From NCBI GenBank assembly GCA_022767285.1, contig JALENY010000022.1:1-64000 (forward strand): 64,000 bases of DNA, read 5' to 3'. The position numbers and the translations under genes are program-made. Shown in pieces: positions 8,524-17,226 of this stretch; the first letter of the stretch is position 1; each line of letters begins with the position of its first letter. Source of the stretch: Lachnospiraceae bacterium (GTDB lineage Bacteria; Bacillota; Clostridia; Lachnospirales; Lachnospiraceae). The notes below the pieces were generated by a model, which did no database searches, had not been told where the DNA came from, and saw only the letters and a list, made by a program, of their open reading frames with translations.

Positions 8524-10362
8524 TCATTCTACGGTAACAGATTTTGCCAGATTTCTGGGTTTGTCTACGTTAAGACCTTTCGCCACACTGACATAATATC
8601 CCATCAGCTGAAGGGGCACGATGGCGAGACTGGTGGTAAAATGTTTCTCTGTTTTCGGCACATAAACGGAAAAGTCGGCCGTATCTTCAATGCTGTAGTT
8701 GCCATAGCAGGTCAATCCCATCAGGTAAGCACCACGGCTTTTTACCTCCACCATATTGCTGATAGTTTTTTCAAAAAGATCCTTTTGCGTAACTACCCCT
8801 ACCACAAGCGTACCGTCTTCCACCAGGCTGATGGTTCCATGTTTCAATTCTCCGGCTGCGTAGGCTTCCGAATGAATGTAACTGATTTCCTTCATTTTCA
8901 GGCTGCCTTCCAGGCTGATGGCATAGTCAAGGCCTCTTCCGATAAAGAAAATGTCATGGGCATTGGCATATTTTGACGCAAACCACTGGATGCGCTCCTT
9001 ATCATCCAGCACCCGTTGAATCTTGACCGGAAGCGTATGCATTTCCTCCAGCATTTCCTCATATCGATTTATATCAATTTTATCCTGGACTTTTGCCATC
9101 TGAATGGCCAGCAGATACATAGCAATCAATTGGGTGCTGTAGGCCTTTGTGGTGGCAACTGATATCTCCGGTCCCGCATAGGTATACAGAACATAATCAC
9201 TTTCCCGGGCAATGCTGGAACCCACCACGTTGACGATTCCCAATACGGGAACGGCTTTTTCTTTGGCCTGACGGAGAGCAGCCAGACTGTCTGCTGTCTC
9301 ACCGGACTGGGAAACCACAACGACCAGCGAATTTTTCACCAGTTTCGGATTTCGGTAACGAAATTCACTGGCCAGATCCACTTCCACACCGGTATCCGTC
9401 AGATCTTCGATCACATATTTTCCTACCATACCCACATGATAAGCGGAACCGCATGCCACGATGTAAATGCGTTCCAGGTTTTTCAGCACCTCATCCGAAA
9501 GACCGATTCCGGAAAAATCAATGGTATTTCCGGTCACATACGCACCGATGGTATCCTGAACCGCCTTTGGCTGTTCATGGATCTCTTTTAACATAAAATG
9601 CTCATAGCCGCCTTTTTCAGCTGCTTCTGCATCCCATTTGATCGTAACCATCTCTTTTTCGATTTCTTCACGGTCTATGTTGAAGAACCGGATCTCGTCC
9701 TGAGACAGTTCCGCGATTTCCATATTTCCGATATAGTACACATTTCTGGTTTTATCAAGAATAGCCGGAACATCTGACGCAATCAGACAGCCATTTTCAT
9801 TTTTTCCGATAATAAGCGGGCTGTCCTTGCGGGCCACGAATATTTTACCCGGGTAGTCCTGAAACATGATCCCAAAGGCGTATGAGCCGCGGACGCGAAG
9901 CATCACGCGGGCTATGGCTTCCAGGGGTTCCCGCGTCTTTTTATAATAATAGTCGATCAGTTTTGTTGCCACTTCCGTATCAGTCTGGGAATAAAAGGTG
10001 TACCCGGATTTCTGAAGCTTCTCCTTCAATTCCTGATAGTTTTCTATGATTCCGTTATGTACCAGCACGACACTTCTGTCCGAAGTGCAATGAGGATGGG
10101 CATTTTTCTCAGATGGCTCCCCGTGAGTTGCCCAGCGTGTATGGCCAATACCGCAGGTTCCCGGCACGGCGCTTCCGCCGTCGGTCTTCTCCACCAGTAT
10201 CTTCAGGCGGCCTTTTGCCTTTACGATCTCAATCTTTCCGGTTTCTTCGTTGCGGACTGCGATTCCGGCAGAATCATAGCCACGATATTCCAGTTTTGCC
10301 AGCCCATTCAGAAGAATCGGCGCAGCTGCCTCCGTTCCTATAAAACCTACTATTCCGCACAT
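8524..10362 (-). CDS. glmS: Glutamine-fructose-6-phosphate aminotransferase (isomerizing)
   Basis: GlmS makes glucosamine-6-phosphate from fructose-6-phosphate and glutamine, the first step toward UDP-GlcNAc for wall synthesis. The protein starts MCGIVGFIG, so Cys2 is the N-terminal nucleophile of the glutaminase domain (about 1-240). Two SIS sugar-phosphate domains follow (about 290-600), with VVSQSGETADS and the conserved end KPRNLAKSVTVE. The 612-aa length is normal. AAGGAG precedes the start. The leader lacks recognisable glmS-ribozyme sequence; only a hairpin just upstream of the ribosome site is seen. Confidence 0.98.
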   Translation of the reverse strand: MCGIVGFIGTEAAAPILLNGLAKLEYRGYDSAGIAVRNEETGKIEIVKAKGRLKILVEKTDGGSAVPGTCGIGHTRWATHGEPSEKNAHPHCTSDRSVVLVHNGIIENYQELKEKLQKSGYTFYSQTDTEVATKLIDYYYKKTREPLEAIARVMLRVRGSYAFGIMFQDYPGKIFVARKDSPLIIGKNENGCLIASDVPAILDKTRNVYYIGNMEIAELSQDEIRFFNIDREEIEKEMVTIKWDAEAAEKGGYEHFMLKEIHEQPKAVQDTIGAYVTGNTIDFSGIGLSDEVLKNLERIYIVACGSAYHVGMVGKYVIEDLTDTGVEVDLASEFRYRNPKLVKNSLVVVVSQSGETADSLAALRQAKEKAVPVLGIVNVVGSSIARESDYVLYTYAGPEISVATTKAYSTQLIAMYLLAIQMAKVQDKIDINRYEEMLEEMHTLPVKIQRVLDDKERIQWFASKYANAHDIFFIGRGLDYAISLEGSLKMKEISYIHSEAYAAGELKHGTISLVEDGTLVVGVVTQKDLFEKTISNMVEVKSRGAYLMGLTCYGNYSIEDTADFSVYVPKTEKHFTTSLAIVPLQLMGYYVSVAKGLNVDKPRNLAKSVTVE

Positions 10363-10380
10363 AGTTTCTCCTTATAAATG

Positions 10381-10417
10381 CGGGACCAGAATTCTGTATT
10401 AACAGAATCTGATCCCG
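10381..10417 (-). promoter_or_regulatory. Leader hairpin just upstream of the glmS ribosome site
   Basis: Two arms of 15-16 nt (10381-10396 and 10403-10417, with one bulge) fold around TATTAA. No T-tract follows; instead, the glmS Shine-Dalgarno AAGGAG begins about a dozen bases downstream. It could be an mRNA-stabilising or translation-control hairpin, or a weak terminator of the upstream gene. Confidence 0.45.
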
Positions 10418-10513
10418 GCCTCTTTGCCAATATTATATTGCAGTTTCTATTAAAATACTCTCCTATTTTACCGCACAGACATGGTTCATGCAATAAATTT
10501 ATAGTATTTTTAT

Positions 10514-11440
10514 TTATCTCCGAATGGATATTGCCATGCGGTGGTAGGTATGGCGGATACCGCGAATCACTTTTCCGTACTCAAGAATATTTTCCGGAAG
10601 GGCCATTCCGCCATAGCCCGCATCTCCCAGATGATGCAGATCTGTTCCGGTCATTTTGCACATGAGAGCAATTTCTTTTATGGTATCCGTGTCAGCTCCT
10701 TCCTGAGAGGTACCGATAGCCGTCAAGGTTAATCGGCCCAGTTCGTGGGCATAGGATACCAACCCCCGAATATATTCCATGGTAATACCCGGAACGGTGC
10801 CCGGTGCCGGCATGAGAATAATATCCGCCCCTGCCTCTGCAAATGCTTTTACATCTTCTTTTGTAATGATTTTTTCACCGGCTTCGGCCAGAATTCCGGC
10901 GGCATGCATCTTTCCTGCCACCAGCACCACCCGGTCGCCCAGATGTTCCCGGTACCGTTTTAAGGTGGCGATGATTGCCTGATTCGTCACACCGATGCCG
11001 GGATTGCCGGTCAGCACGATAAAATCAGCACCCATATCTGCTGCTTTCAGGCCATTTGCCAGCGTGGCGGCTCTGCCGGGAGACAGTTTCCACATATCCA
11101 GTGTATCCACTTCACTCTCCACATTTTGTTCCAGCGGCTCCAGATTGATGCCAATGGGACGGCCGGTCAGTTCTTTCAGTTTCCGGATCGTATCTTCCGG
11201 TTCTGTTACGGGGAGGCCATGGACAATGGGTCGGTTCACATCAAAAATGTTCAGAAGAATGATATCAGCACCCATGGCTGCCGTAAATTCGGCATTGGTG
11301 ACATCACCCAGCATAGGCAAAATGGTACCGATGGTCTCACAGACCAAAATGCGGCCTTCGCTGGCAGCAATCGCTGCGATCAAGTCTTTTGCGCCCATTT
11401 TTTCAAAATCAGATGCGGTACAATCTAAGAATCGTTTCAT
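10514..11440 (-). CDS. Conserved (beta/alpha)8-barrel protein of unknown function (DUF7916-like)
   Basis: The 308-aa soluble protein starts MKRFLDCTASDFEKMGAKDL. Its regular beta-alpha pattern (ADIILLNIFDVN, ADFIVLTGNPGIGVTN, VVLVAGKMHAAGI, ADIILMPAPGTVPG) ends in a GTDLHHLGDAGYGG segment. This suggests a TIM barrel with phosphate-binding loops. Close relatives are often labelled haloacid dehalogenase-like, but no HAD DxD motif is visible, so that label looks wrong. The assignment to DUF7916 is from memory of the family and should be treated as probable. GGAGG precedes the start. It is the only gene between the tRNA and glmS on this strand and may be co-transcribed with glmS. Substrate unknown. 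Confidence 0.7.
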   Translation of the reverse strand: MKRFLDCTASDFEKMGAKDLIAAIAASEGRILVCETIGTILPMLGDVTNAEFTAAMGADIILLNIFDVNRPIVHGLPVTEPEDTIRKLKELTGRPIGINLEPLEQNVESEVDTLDMWKLSPGRAATLANGLKAADMGADFIVLTGNPGIGVTNQAIIATLKRYREHLGDRVVLVAGKMHAAGILAEAGEKIITKEDVKAFAEAGADIILMPAPGTVPGITMEYIRGLVSYAHELGRLTLTAIGTSQEGADTDTIKEIALMCKMTGTDLHHLGDAGYGGMALPENILEYGKVIRGIRHTYHRMAISIRR

Positions 11441-11468
11441 GGCAGAATCCTCCTGTAAATCTTAATAT

Positions 11469-11537
11469 GATGCCAGGGGCAAAAGCGCGGAAAAATCCAA
11501 AGGCATCATGGGGTCAAATGCTTTTGAGCCCAACATC
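11469..11537 (-). repeat. Dispersed palindromic repeat, copy A
   Basis: This stretch carries GATGCCAGGGGCAAAAGC, an internal GCGCGGAAAAATCC, then GGCATCATGGGGTCAAATGC and TTTTGAGCCCAACATC. The same units occur at 27108-27140, 27887-28072 and 59046-59081. The core GGGGTCAAATGCTTTTGAGC can form a hairpin. It looks like an internally deleted version of the copy at 27887-28072. It lies 30 bp upstream of the TIM-barrel gene. Confidence 0.8.
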
Positions 11538-11683
11538 TTGATATGTATAAATCATATCATATATTCCAGAAGAATATGGGGTTATTTTATAAATTACAAA
11601 TTATTTTTTCTGTGTAAGGCTGATTTTCTGTACGAAAAAAACACCATCCCCAACGCTCCAACTCGCCAAAGACAGTGCTTAAA

Positions 11684-11756
11684 TGCGCGATCAGGGGTTC
11701 GAACCCTGGACACCCTGATTAAGAGTCAGGTGCTCTGCCAGCTGAGCTAATCGCGC
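11684..11756 (-). tRNA. tRNA-Lys (anticodon CTT)
   Basis: The minus strand reads a complete cloverleaf: acceptor GCGCGAT pairs with ATCGCGC; D-arm GCTC-AGCTGGCA-GAGC; anticodon arm CCTGA-CTCTTAA-TCAGG with anticodon CTT (codon AAG); variable GTGTC; T-arm CAGGG-TTCGAAC-CCCTG; discriminator A. The 3' CCA is not encoded, so it must be added by the CCA-adding enzyme. It stands alone, not in a tRNA cluster. Confidence 0.95.
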
Positions 11757-12197
11757 TTCTGTTCCGTTTTTTCAACGCAAGTGTTATTATAATAAATGAT
11801 ATGTGAAAATGCAAGTGGTTTTTTAGATTTTTTTAATATTTTTGCAGAAAAACGTTTTTTCTTGCTGGAACAACGTGGACAAGTCCACTTCAACTCCCTA
11901 TATCCCTCACTCATGAGGGACTTGTACACTTTGGCGCGAAACGCATGTCACGAAGTGACAATTTTCCATATGCGTTTCTGTGCATCCTTACGGAGTGTTT
12001 TTATTTCATAGGAAAGGAATTTCCTATGAAATAAAAACTCATTTTCTGTGGAAATGCAGCATATTTCATTTGCTATGGGTGTATATAGCATTTTCCCTCT
12101 CCAAGAAAAATATTCTTTGGGAATATAGAAAGAAAGCTGTATAAACCCATGGCACCACCTGCTTTCAGCGCTTTTCTGATATATTTCTCTTTTCTAT
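11757..12197. other. Hairpin-rich intergenic stretch without a convincing gene
   Basis: Between the tRNA and the small ORF there are four well-formed inverted repeats in a row. They are GTGGAC-AA-GTCCAC (11875-11888); a 7-bp stem with CTCA loop (11903-11920); a long stem GAAACGCAT/ATGCGTTTC (11938-11978) enclosing TGTCA-CGAAG-TGACA; and a perfect 19-bp stem with GGAA loop (11997-12038). Weaker stems follow to about 12130. Short ORFs here have no ribosome sites. It may be a structured RNA, a decayed miniature element or stacked terminators. Confidence 0.6.
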
Positions 12198-12329
12198 CTA
12201 ACACTTCCGGCATATTTTTGCCCGCAGTTCCATGATGCTTCTTCCCAGCTTCAGGAGCCGCTTATCCAGTTTTTTGTTGCAGTAAGACCACTGGGCCAGT
12301 TTTCGGTTTTGCTTTGAACGTCTGCGCAT
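12198..12329 (-). CDS. Small basic ORF (43 aa) downstream of trmB
   Basis: The ORF reads MRRRSKQNRKLAQWSYCNKK at its N-terminus and ends RAKICRKC. It is strongly basic with three cysteines and is predicted soluble. It begins 18 nt after the trmB stop on the same strand, so it could be translated from the trmB message, but no good ribosome site is visible. I do not recognise a family. The regular charged pattern and same-strand position are the only support; a chance ORF cannot be excluded. Confidence 0.3.
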   Translation of the reverse strand: MRRRSKQNRKLAQWSYCNKKLDKRLLKLGRSIMELRAKICRKC

Positions 12330-12346
12330 GGAAAAACACCGGCTTT

Positions 12347-12994
12347 TTATCTATAATATGCAGCCAGTTTGCAGATTTTATTCCCCTGGGATGAAAATTT
12401 TTCTTCGTATTCCGTCATTACATTCCCCGCGCACAGCTTTTCATCATGATGAAGGTCATACGTGACAGCTTCCAGTACCCAGCCTGCCGCTCTGATTTCT
12501 TCCAGCGAGAAGTCGAAAAGCCCCACATTGTCCGTCTTAAATTCCACATATTTTCCCGGTTCCATAATTGCTTCGTAGCGCTTCAGAAATTCCCGGGAAG
12601 TCAGCCTTCTTTTCGCATGGCGGTCCTTCGGCCAGGGATCAGAAAAATTGAGATAGATACGGTCAATCTCCCCTTTTTCAAATACTTCCGGCAATTCACG
12701 GGCATCCATACATAAAAAGCGCAGGTTTTCCGGTTTTTCCTCCATGCGTTCCAGTTTCTGAATGGCACGGAGCAGAACGCTGTCATATCGTTCAATGCCG
12801 ATATAATTCACATTCGGATTCCGTCTTGCCATCTCAATGATAAACTGGCCTTTTCCCATTCCCACTTCTATGCGGAGCGGGTGGCTGTTTCCGAATAATT
12901 CTTTCCATTTACCCTTTTTTTCTTTATAGTTTTTTATCACGCAGCCGCTCTCGGCGATTACTTCTTTGGCAATCGGTATATTTCTCAATCTCAT
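12347..12994 (-). CDS. trmB: tRNA (guanine-46-N7)-methyltransferase
   Basis: TrmB places m7G at position 46 in the variable loop of tRNAs using SAM. The 215-aa length is standard. The SAM-binding region EVGMGKGQFIIEMA is near residue 45. It is followed by NYIGIERYDSV and the catalytic family signature YLNFSDPWPKDRHAKRRL, with TDN later at the guanine site. AAGGAAGGAAAC precedes the start. It is divergent from the ATPase operon; the 297-bp spacer between them must hold both promoters, but I could not pick a convincing pair of hexamers there. Confidence 0.96.
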   Translation of the reverse strand: MRLRNIPIAKEVIAESGCVIKNYKEKKGKWKELFGNSHPLRIEVGMGKGQFIIEMARRNPNVNYIGIERYDSVLLRAIQKLERMEEKPENLRFLCMDARELPEVFEKGEIDRIYLNFSDPWPKDRHAKRRLTSREFLKRYEAIMEPGKYVEFKTDNVGLFDFSLEEIRAAGWVLEAVTYDLHHDEKLCAGNVMTEYEEKFSSQGNKICKLAAYYR

Positions 12995-13291
12995 GACATG
13001 TTTCCTTCCTTTTGACTCTCACATCATATCATTTTACTGAAATCTGGTCAATGTTTAACACAATGCAAAACAGATTTTTGTAATTCTACCTATTAATAAT
13101 GTGTTGTGCATTTTTTTGTAATTTCTCACCCAAACCGACATTTTTTTGAACATTTTACCGCTGTATTTTTTTTTCAATTGTTGTATATTAGATACTATAT
13201 TCATTCGGGCATATCACTGCTGCATGCCATTCATGCAAAAATGTTCTGCACCGCAATGTTTACTTTGAATAACCAGTAAAGGGGGAAAATC

Positions 13292-13600
13292 ATGGAAAAC
13301 GTAATCAACAAATTAGCCGAGATTGAAACCGGAACCGCCAGGATTCTGGAAGAAGCAGGCGCGAAGAAAATCGATTTGGCCCAGGAGCTGGAAGAGAAAA
13401 TCCGCCTTTTTGATCGGGAGCAGGATGCCCAGACAACCGAAAAGCTGGAATCCATCCGAAGCGATTGCCAAAAGAAAATGGAGCAGGAGCTCTCTGATTT
13501 GAGGTCAAGGACAAGCCGGATCATTTCTTATATGGATGAAACCTATCAGACAAAACATGACGTTCTGGCCGATGAAATCGTAAAACAAATCCTAACGTAA
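13292..13600 (+). CDS. A/V-type ATPase peripheral-stalk subunit (G/H, NtpF-like)
   Basis: The 102-aa, highly charged protein is almost entirely a predicted helical coiled coil, starting MENVINKLAEIETGTARILEEAG. Position and size match the first gene of prokaryotic V-type operons (NtpF in Enterococcus, AhaH in archaea), which pairs with subunit E to form the peripheral stator stalk. AAAGGGGG precedes the start. It is the first gene of a nine-gene operon and lies 13 bp before subunit C. Sequence identity of such stalk proteins is low, so the call relies on context. Confidence 0.8.
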   Translation: MENVINKLAEIETGTARILEEAGAKKIDLAQELEEKIRLFDREQDAQTTEKLESIRSDCQKKMEQELSDLRSRTSRIISYMDETYQTKHDVLADEIVKQILT

Positions 13601-13613
13601 GGAAGTGATGTAA

Positions 13614-14654
13614 ATGAGCGGACTTATGTCTTACAGTGGCCTGACCACAAAAATTCGTGCCATGGAGAGCAGCTTTATTACCGAAAAACAATTTCGGGAA
13701 ATTGCAGAACTTCCCAGCGTACCGCAAGTGGTATCCTACCTGAAAAAGAACCGGGGCTATGCCGCCGTTTTATCCGGACTGGATGAGAATGACCTGCACC
13801 GCGGGCAGATCGAAGCCGTGCTTCGCAATGCCGCACTGGAAGATTTCACCTCTCTGTACCGTTTTTCCAACCGGGAGCAACGGGATTTCTTAAAATTGTA
13901 TTCCCGACGCTTTGAAATCCGACTTCTGAAAAAATGTCTCTCTTCCGTTTTTGATCACCGGGACATCACACCGTATCTGCAGGAACTGAAGAAATACTTT
14001 GATCACTACAGCGATCTGGACATCGAAAAACTGGGAGCTTCTTCCACAGCCGATGAATTTGTCGAAAATCTCAAAGACACAGACTATTATAACGGTCTGA
14101 AACGGCTGGTCAAAGCCGAAAAACCGACTCTGTTCGATTATGAGACTGCTCTGGATCTGTATTATTTTTCGTTTATCTGGAAACAGAAAAATAAAATATT
14201 GAAGAAAACCGATCTGGAGCTGATCACTGCTGCATACGGCAATAAATTTGATATGCTGAATCTCTGGTGGATTCACCGGGCACGGCACTATTTCCATATG
14301 GAACCTCACGAGATTTACGCCATGTTGGTTCCGGTACAGTACAAACTGCGAAAAGAACAGATTCGCGCTCTGGTGGAGTCAGAGACAGACGAAGAATTTG
14401 CAGCTCGGCTGGCTGATACTTATTACGCAAAGATTTATACGGATCTGCGCCCGGAAAATCTTGAAGATATGTATGTATATGTTCTGAAACATGTACTTCT
14501 GAAAGGATCCCGCCAGCACCCCTACTCTGCTGCCACCATTTATTCCTATCTGTATCAGAAGGAACATGAGATCAACCGGCTGATCATTGCTCTGGAATGT
14601 ATCCGTTACGGACTCCATTCCGATGAAACCATGAAATATCTCAGCAAAGCATAA
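13614..14654 (+). CDS. ntpC: V-type ATP synthase subunit C
   Basis: Subunit C (the d-type funnel protein) links the central stalk to the membrane rotor ring. The 346-aa, all-helical soluble protein starts MSGLMSYSGLTTKIRAMESSFI and shows the family pattern of repeated helices, with RRFEIRLLKKCL and a C-terminal KEHEINRLIIALECIRYGL. GGAAGTGAT precedes the start. Here it is placed before subunit I, unlike the Enterococcus order where it follows E. A 151-bp structured spacer separates it from the next gene. Confidence 0.93.
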   Translation: MSGLMSYSGLTTKIRAMESSFITEKQFREIAELPSVPQVVSYLKKNRGYAAVLSGLDENDLHRGQIEAVLRNAALEDFTSLYRFSNREQRDFLKLYSRRFEIRLLKKCLSSVFDHRDITPYLQELKKYFDHYSDLDIEKLGASSTADEFVENLKDTDYYNGLKRLVKAEKPTLFDYETALDLYYFSFIWKQKNKILKKTDLELITAAYGNKFDMLNLWWIHRARHYFHMEPHEIYAMLVPVQYKLRKEQIRALVESETDEEFAARLADTYYAKIYTDLRPENLEDMYVYVLKHVLLKGSRQHPYSAATIYSYLYQKEHEINRLIIALECIRYGLHSDETMKYLSKA

Positions 14655-14660
14655 CGGCAC

Positions 14661-14771
14661 TGCTGTGACAAATGCGGCAGGCATTTCAGCAGCGCATGAA
14701 TGCGAAACATAACAGTGATACCGAAAAACGCGGCAGCCCGCAGGTATCATCGGACAAACTGCATTTTGTCC
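14661..14771 (+). promoter_or_regulatory. Three consecutive hairpins in the ATPase intercistronic spacer
   Basis: Between subunits C and I three stems occur in series. The first is TGCTG/CAGCA enclosing AAATGC/GCATTT (14661-14691). The second is GATACC/GGTATC (14717-14748) enclosing GCGG/CCGC. The third is GGACAAA/TTTGTCC (14752-14771). None is followed by a T-tract. They may be RNA processing or stability elements that tune the dosage of the membrane subunits. Confidence 0.5.
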
Positions 14772-14805
14772 TCAACATCAATAATTTACCCGGAGGTACA
14801 CTCGT

Positions 14806-16731
14806 ATGATCGAGAAAATGAAATTTTTGAGTCTGACCGGGCCGAAAGCCGACATTGATCGTGTCGCAAACAAGTATCTTTCCCATTACGAGATTCACCT
14901 GGAAAATGCTCTTACCGAGCTGAAAGATATCGATCACCTGACCCCATATCTGCAGATGAACCCTTACAAAGATCTTTTAAACAAGGCCAACGACTTCAGC
15001 AACCTGCTGCAAAGGGAGGATATCGAACCCGTTTCCGTCGAATATGAAGAGGCGACGGAACTGATCGACCGCCTTAACAGCGAACTGACACAGATCAACC
15101 GGGCCCGAAGCGAACTGGACGAACAGCGCTCCAGGCTTCTGGACTCCATGAAAACGCTCCAGCCCTTCCGAAAGCTGCAGTACGATCTGTCAGCGGTCAT
15201 GGATTTCCGCTATATCCGCTATCGTTTCGGACGCATCCCAAGGGAATTTTACGGGAAATTCGACGCTTTTGTCTATGACAACTACGACACTATTTTCTGT
15301 CAGTGCGCTATCGATGAAGATTATGTGTGGGGTGTTTATTTTGTTCCGTCAGCTGAGTCGGATCGCATCGATGCAGTATATACATCCATGCATTTTGAAA
15401 AAATCACCATCCCGGACGAATACACCGGAACTCCGGACGAGGCGTACGAAAACCTGGATAAATCCGTCCGGGAAATAGATGAGAAAATGCAAAAGCTGAA
15501 TACGGAAGCTTCCGAAATTCTGGAAAAAGATGCTCAGAAGCTGCTCGGCGCCAGAAACCTGCTGAATACCCTGTCGGAAAATTTCGACATTCGAAAAATG
15601 GCTGCCTGCACCAAGACGGATCTGGATACCTTTTACATCCTATGCGGATGGATTTCGGAACACACGCTTCCTGATTTTCTGAAGGCGATCGATCAGGATC
15701 CAAACGTCTACTGCATTGTCGAAAACGATACAGACGGCCGTACCAGCACGCCGCCCACCAAGCTGAAAAATCCGAAGATTTTCAGGCCCTTTGAAATGTT
15801 CATCAAAATGTACGGCCTTCCGGCCTACAATGAAATCGACCCCACCATCTTTGTGGCACTGACGTATTCCTTTATCTTTGGTGCCATGTTCGGTGATGTG
15901 GGGCAGGGCATCTGCCTGGCCGTCGGAGGGTTTTTACTGTATCGGTTCAAAAAAATGAATCTGGCCGCCATCATCGGAACTGCCGGTATTTTCTCCACCA
16001 TATTCGGGTTCCTGTACGGAAGCTTTTTTGGATTTGAAGATATTTTACCGGCACTGTGGTTAAAACCATCCGCCGCCATGACAAATGTGCCTTTTGTCGG
16101 GAAACTGAACACCGTATTTGTGGCGGCAGTGGGATTCGGCATGCTGCTGATTCTCATCGCAATGATCATGCATGTCATAAATGGCATTCGTGCAAAAGAG
16201 CAGGAAAATGTCTGGTTTGATACAAACGCAGTGGCAGGCCTGGTATTCTACGGATCCGCATTTGCCTGCATTGTCCTGCTGATGGCAGGAAAAACGCTGC
16301 CGGCCGGTATTGTTCTGGCTGTTATGTTCGGGCTTCCTCTTCTTCTGATTCTGTTCAAAGAACCGCTTACCAGAATCCTGGAAAAGAAAAAGCCGGCAAT
16401 TGAGGGCGGAATTCCCATGTTTTTCGTTCAGGGATTTTTCGAACTGTTTGAAGTTCTTTTAAGTTATCTGTCAAACACCCTCTCTTTCATCCGTGTGGGC
16501 GCATTTGCCTTAAGCCACGCGGCCATGATGGAGGTTGTGCTGATGCTGGCAGGCATCGAAAGCGGCAACCCCAACTGGGTTGTAGTTGTTCTGGGCAACC
16601 TTTTCGTAATGGGCATGGAAGGCCTGATCGTCGGTATTCAGGTACTTCGTCTGGAATATTACGAAATGTTTTCCCGTTTTTATAAAGGAACCGGAAAAGA
16701 CTTTGTTCCGTTCCGCAAACAGACATCATAA
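14806..16731 (+). CDS. ntpI: V-type ATP synthase subunit I (a-subunit)
   Basis: Subunit I forms the stator side of the ion channel. The 641-aa protein has a cytosolic N-terminal half (about 1-340) with coiled coil, and a C-terminal half with about seven to eight membrane helices. Those helices include FIFGAMFGDVGQGICLAVGG and the conserved helix LSYLSNTLSFIRVGAFALSH. That last segment carries the arginine that faces the rotor carboxylate. The cytosolic half contacts the peripheral stalks. CCGGAGG precedes the start. It is followed after 14 bp by subunit K. Confidence 0.96.
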   Translation: MIEKMKFLSLTGPKADIDRVANKYLSHYEIHLENALTELKDIDHLTPYLQMNPYKDLLNKANDFSNLLQREDIEPVSVEYEEATELIDRLNSELTQINRARSELDEQRSRLLDSMKTLQPFRKLQYDLSAVMDFRYIRYRFGRIPREFYGKFDAFVYDNYDTIFCQCAIDEDYVWGVYFVPSAESDRIDAVYTSMHFEKITIPDEYTGTPDEAYENLDKSVREIDEKMQKLNTEASEILEKDAQKLLGARNLLNTLSENFDIRKMAACTKTDLDTFYILCGWISEHTLPDFLKAIDQDPNVYCIVENDTDGRTSTPPTKLKNPKIFRPFEMFIKMYGLPAYNEIDPTIFVALTYSFIFGAMFGDVGQGICLAVGGFLLYRFKKMNLAAIIGTAGIFSTIFGFLYGSFFGFEDILPALWLKPSAAMTNVPFVGKLNTVFVAAVGFGMLLILIAMIMHVINGIRAKEQENVWFDTNAVAGLVFYGSAFACIVLLMAGKTLPAGIVLAVMFGLPLLLILFKEPLTRILEKKKPAIEGGIPMFFVQGFFELFEVLLSYLSNTLSFIRVGAFALSHAAMMEVVLMLAGIESGNPNWVVVVLGNLFVMGMEGLIVGIQVLRLEYYEMFSRFYKGTGKDFVPFRKQTS

Positions 16732-16745
16732 GGAGGATAATTATT

Positions 16746-17174
16746 ATGACAATGGCAACAAAAATCGTACTGGTAGCAGCATTAGTGTTAAGTATCATCA
16801 TTCCTTTCGGAGCATTTTTAATCGGGGAGCGCAACAAAGGCCGTTTTAAAACCTCTCTGGCTGTAAACTGTTTCTTCTTTTTTGGCCTGATGCTTGTAGC
16901 AAGCATTATGCTGTTCACCGGTGATGTAAACGCAGTGGCAGCAACCGGCGAAGCAGCTTCCGGTTCCGGGCTCGGCTACATCGGTGCCGCACTTTCTGTA
17001 GGTCTTTCCTGCATCGGCGGCGGTATTGCCGTAGCCAGCGCTGCATCCGCAGCCCTGGGTGCCATCAGCGAAGACCAGAGTATCCTGGGTAAATCCCTTA
17101 TCTTCGTAGGTCTTGCCGAAGGTATCGCTCTGTACGGTCTGATCATCGCCTTCATGATCTTAAGTAAAATCTGA
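16746..17174 (+). CDS. ntpK: V-type ATP synthase subunit K (rotor ring)
   Basis: The 142-aa protein has four predicted membrane helices. Helices 3-4 form a normal c-type hairpin: GYIGAALSVGLSCIGGGIA, a polar loop SEDQ, then FVGLAEGIALYGLIIAF with the ion-carrying Glu125. Helices 1-2 (about 6-27 and 37-58) contain no membrane carboxylate, so each protein carries one ion site for four helices. The Gln and Ser/Thr ligands that mark sodium-type c-rings are not evident near Glu125, which leans toward protons but is weak evidence. AAGGAGGAT precedes the start. Confidence 0.93.
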   Translation: MTMATKIVLVAALVLSIIIPFGAFLIGERNKGRFKTSLAVNCFFFFGLMLVASIMLFTGDVNAVAATGEAASGSGLGYIGAALSVGLSCIGGGIAVASAASAALGAISEDQSILGKSLIFVGLAEGIALYGLIIAFMILSKI

Positions 17175-17226
17175 GGCTCTCCCGAAACCCGGATAACCAA
17201 AAACCCGGAATACAGGAGGATTTATT

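Noticed and set aside
10363-10513. glmS ribozyme
   Set aside because: The conserved ribozyme core sequence is not seen in the leader; only a simple hairpin is present.
14672-14809. 45-codon frame before subunit I
   Set aside because: No ribosome site and it reads through three hairpins; noted only as possible coupling, not called as a gene.
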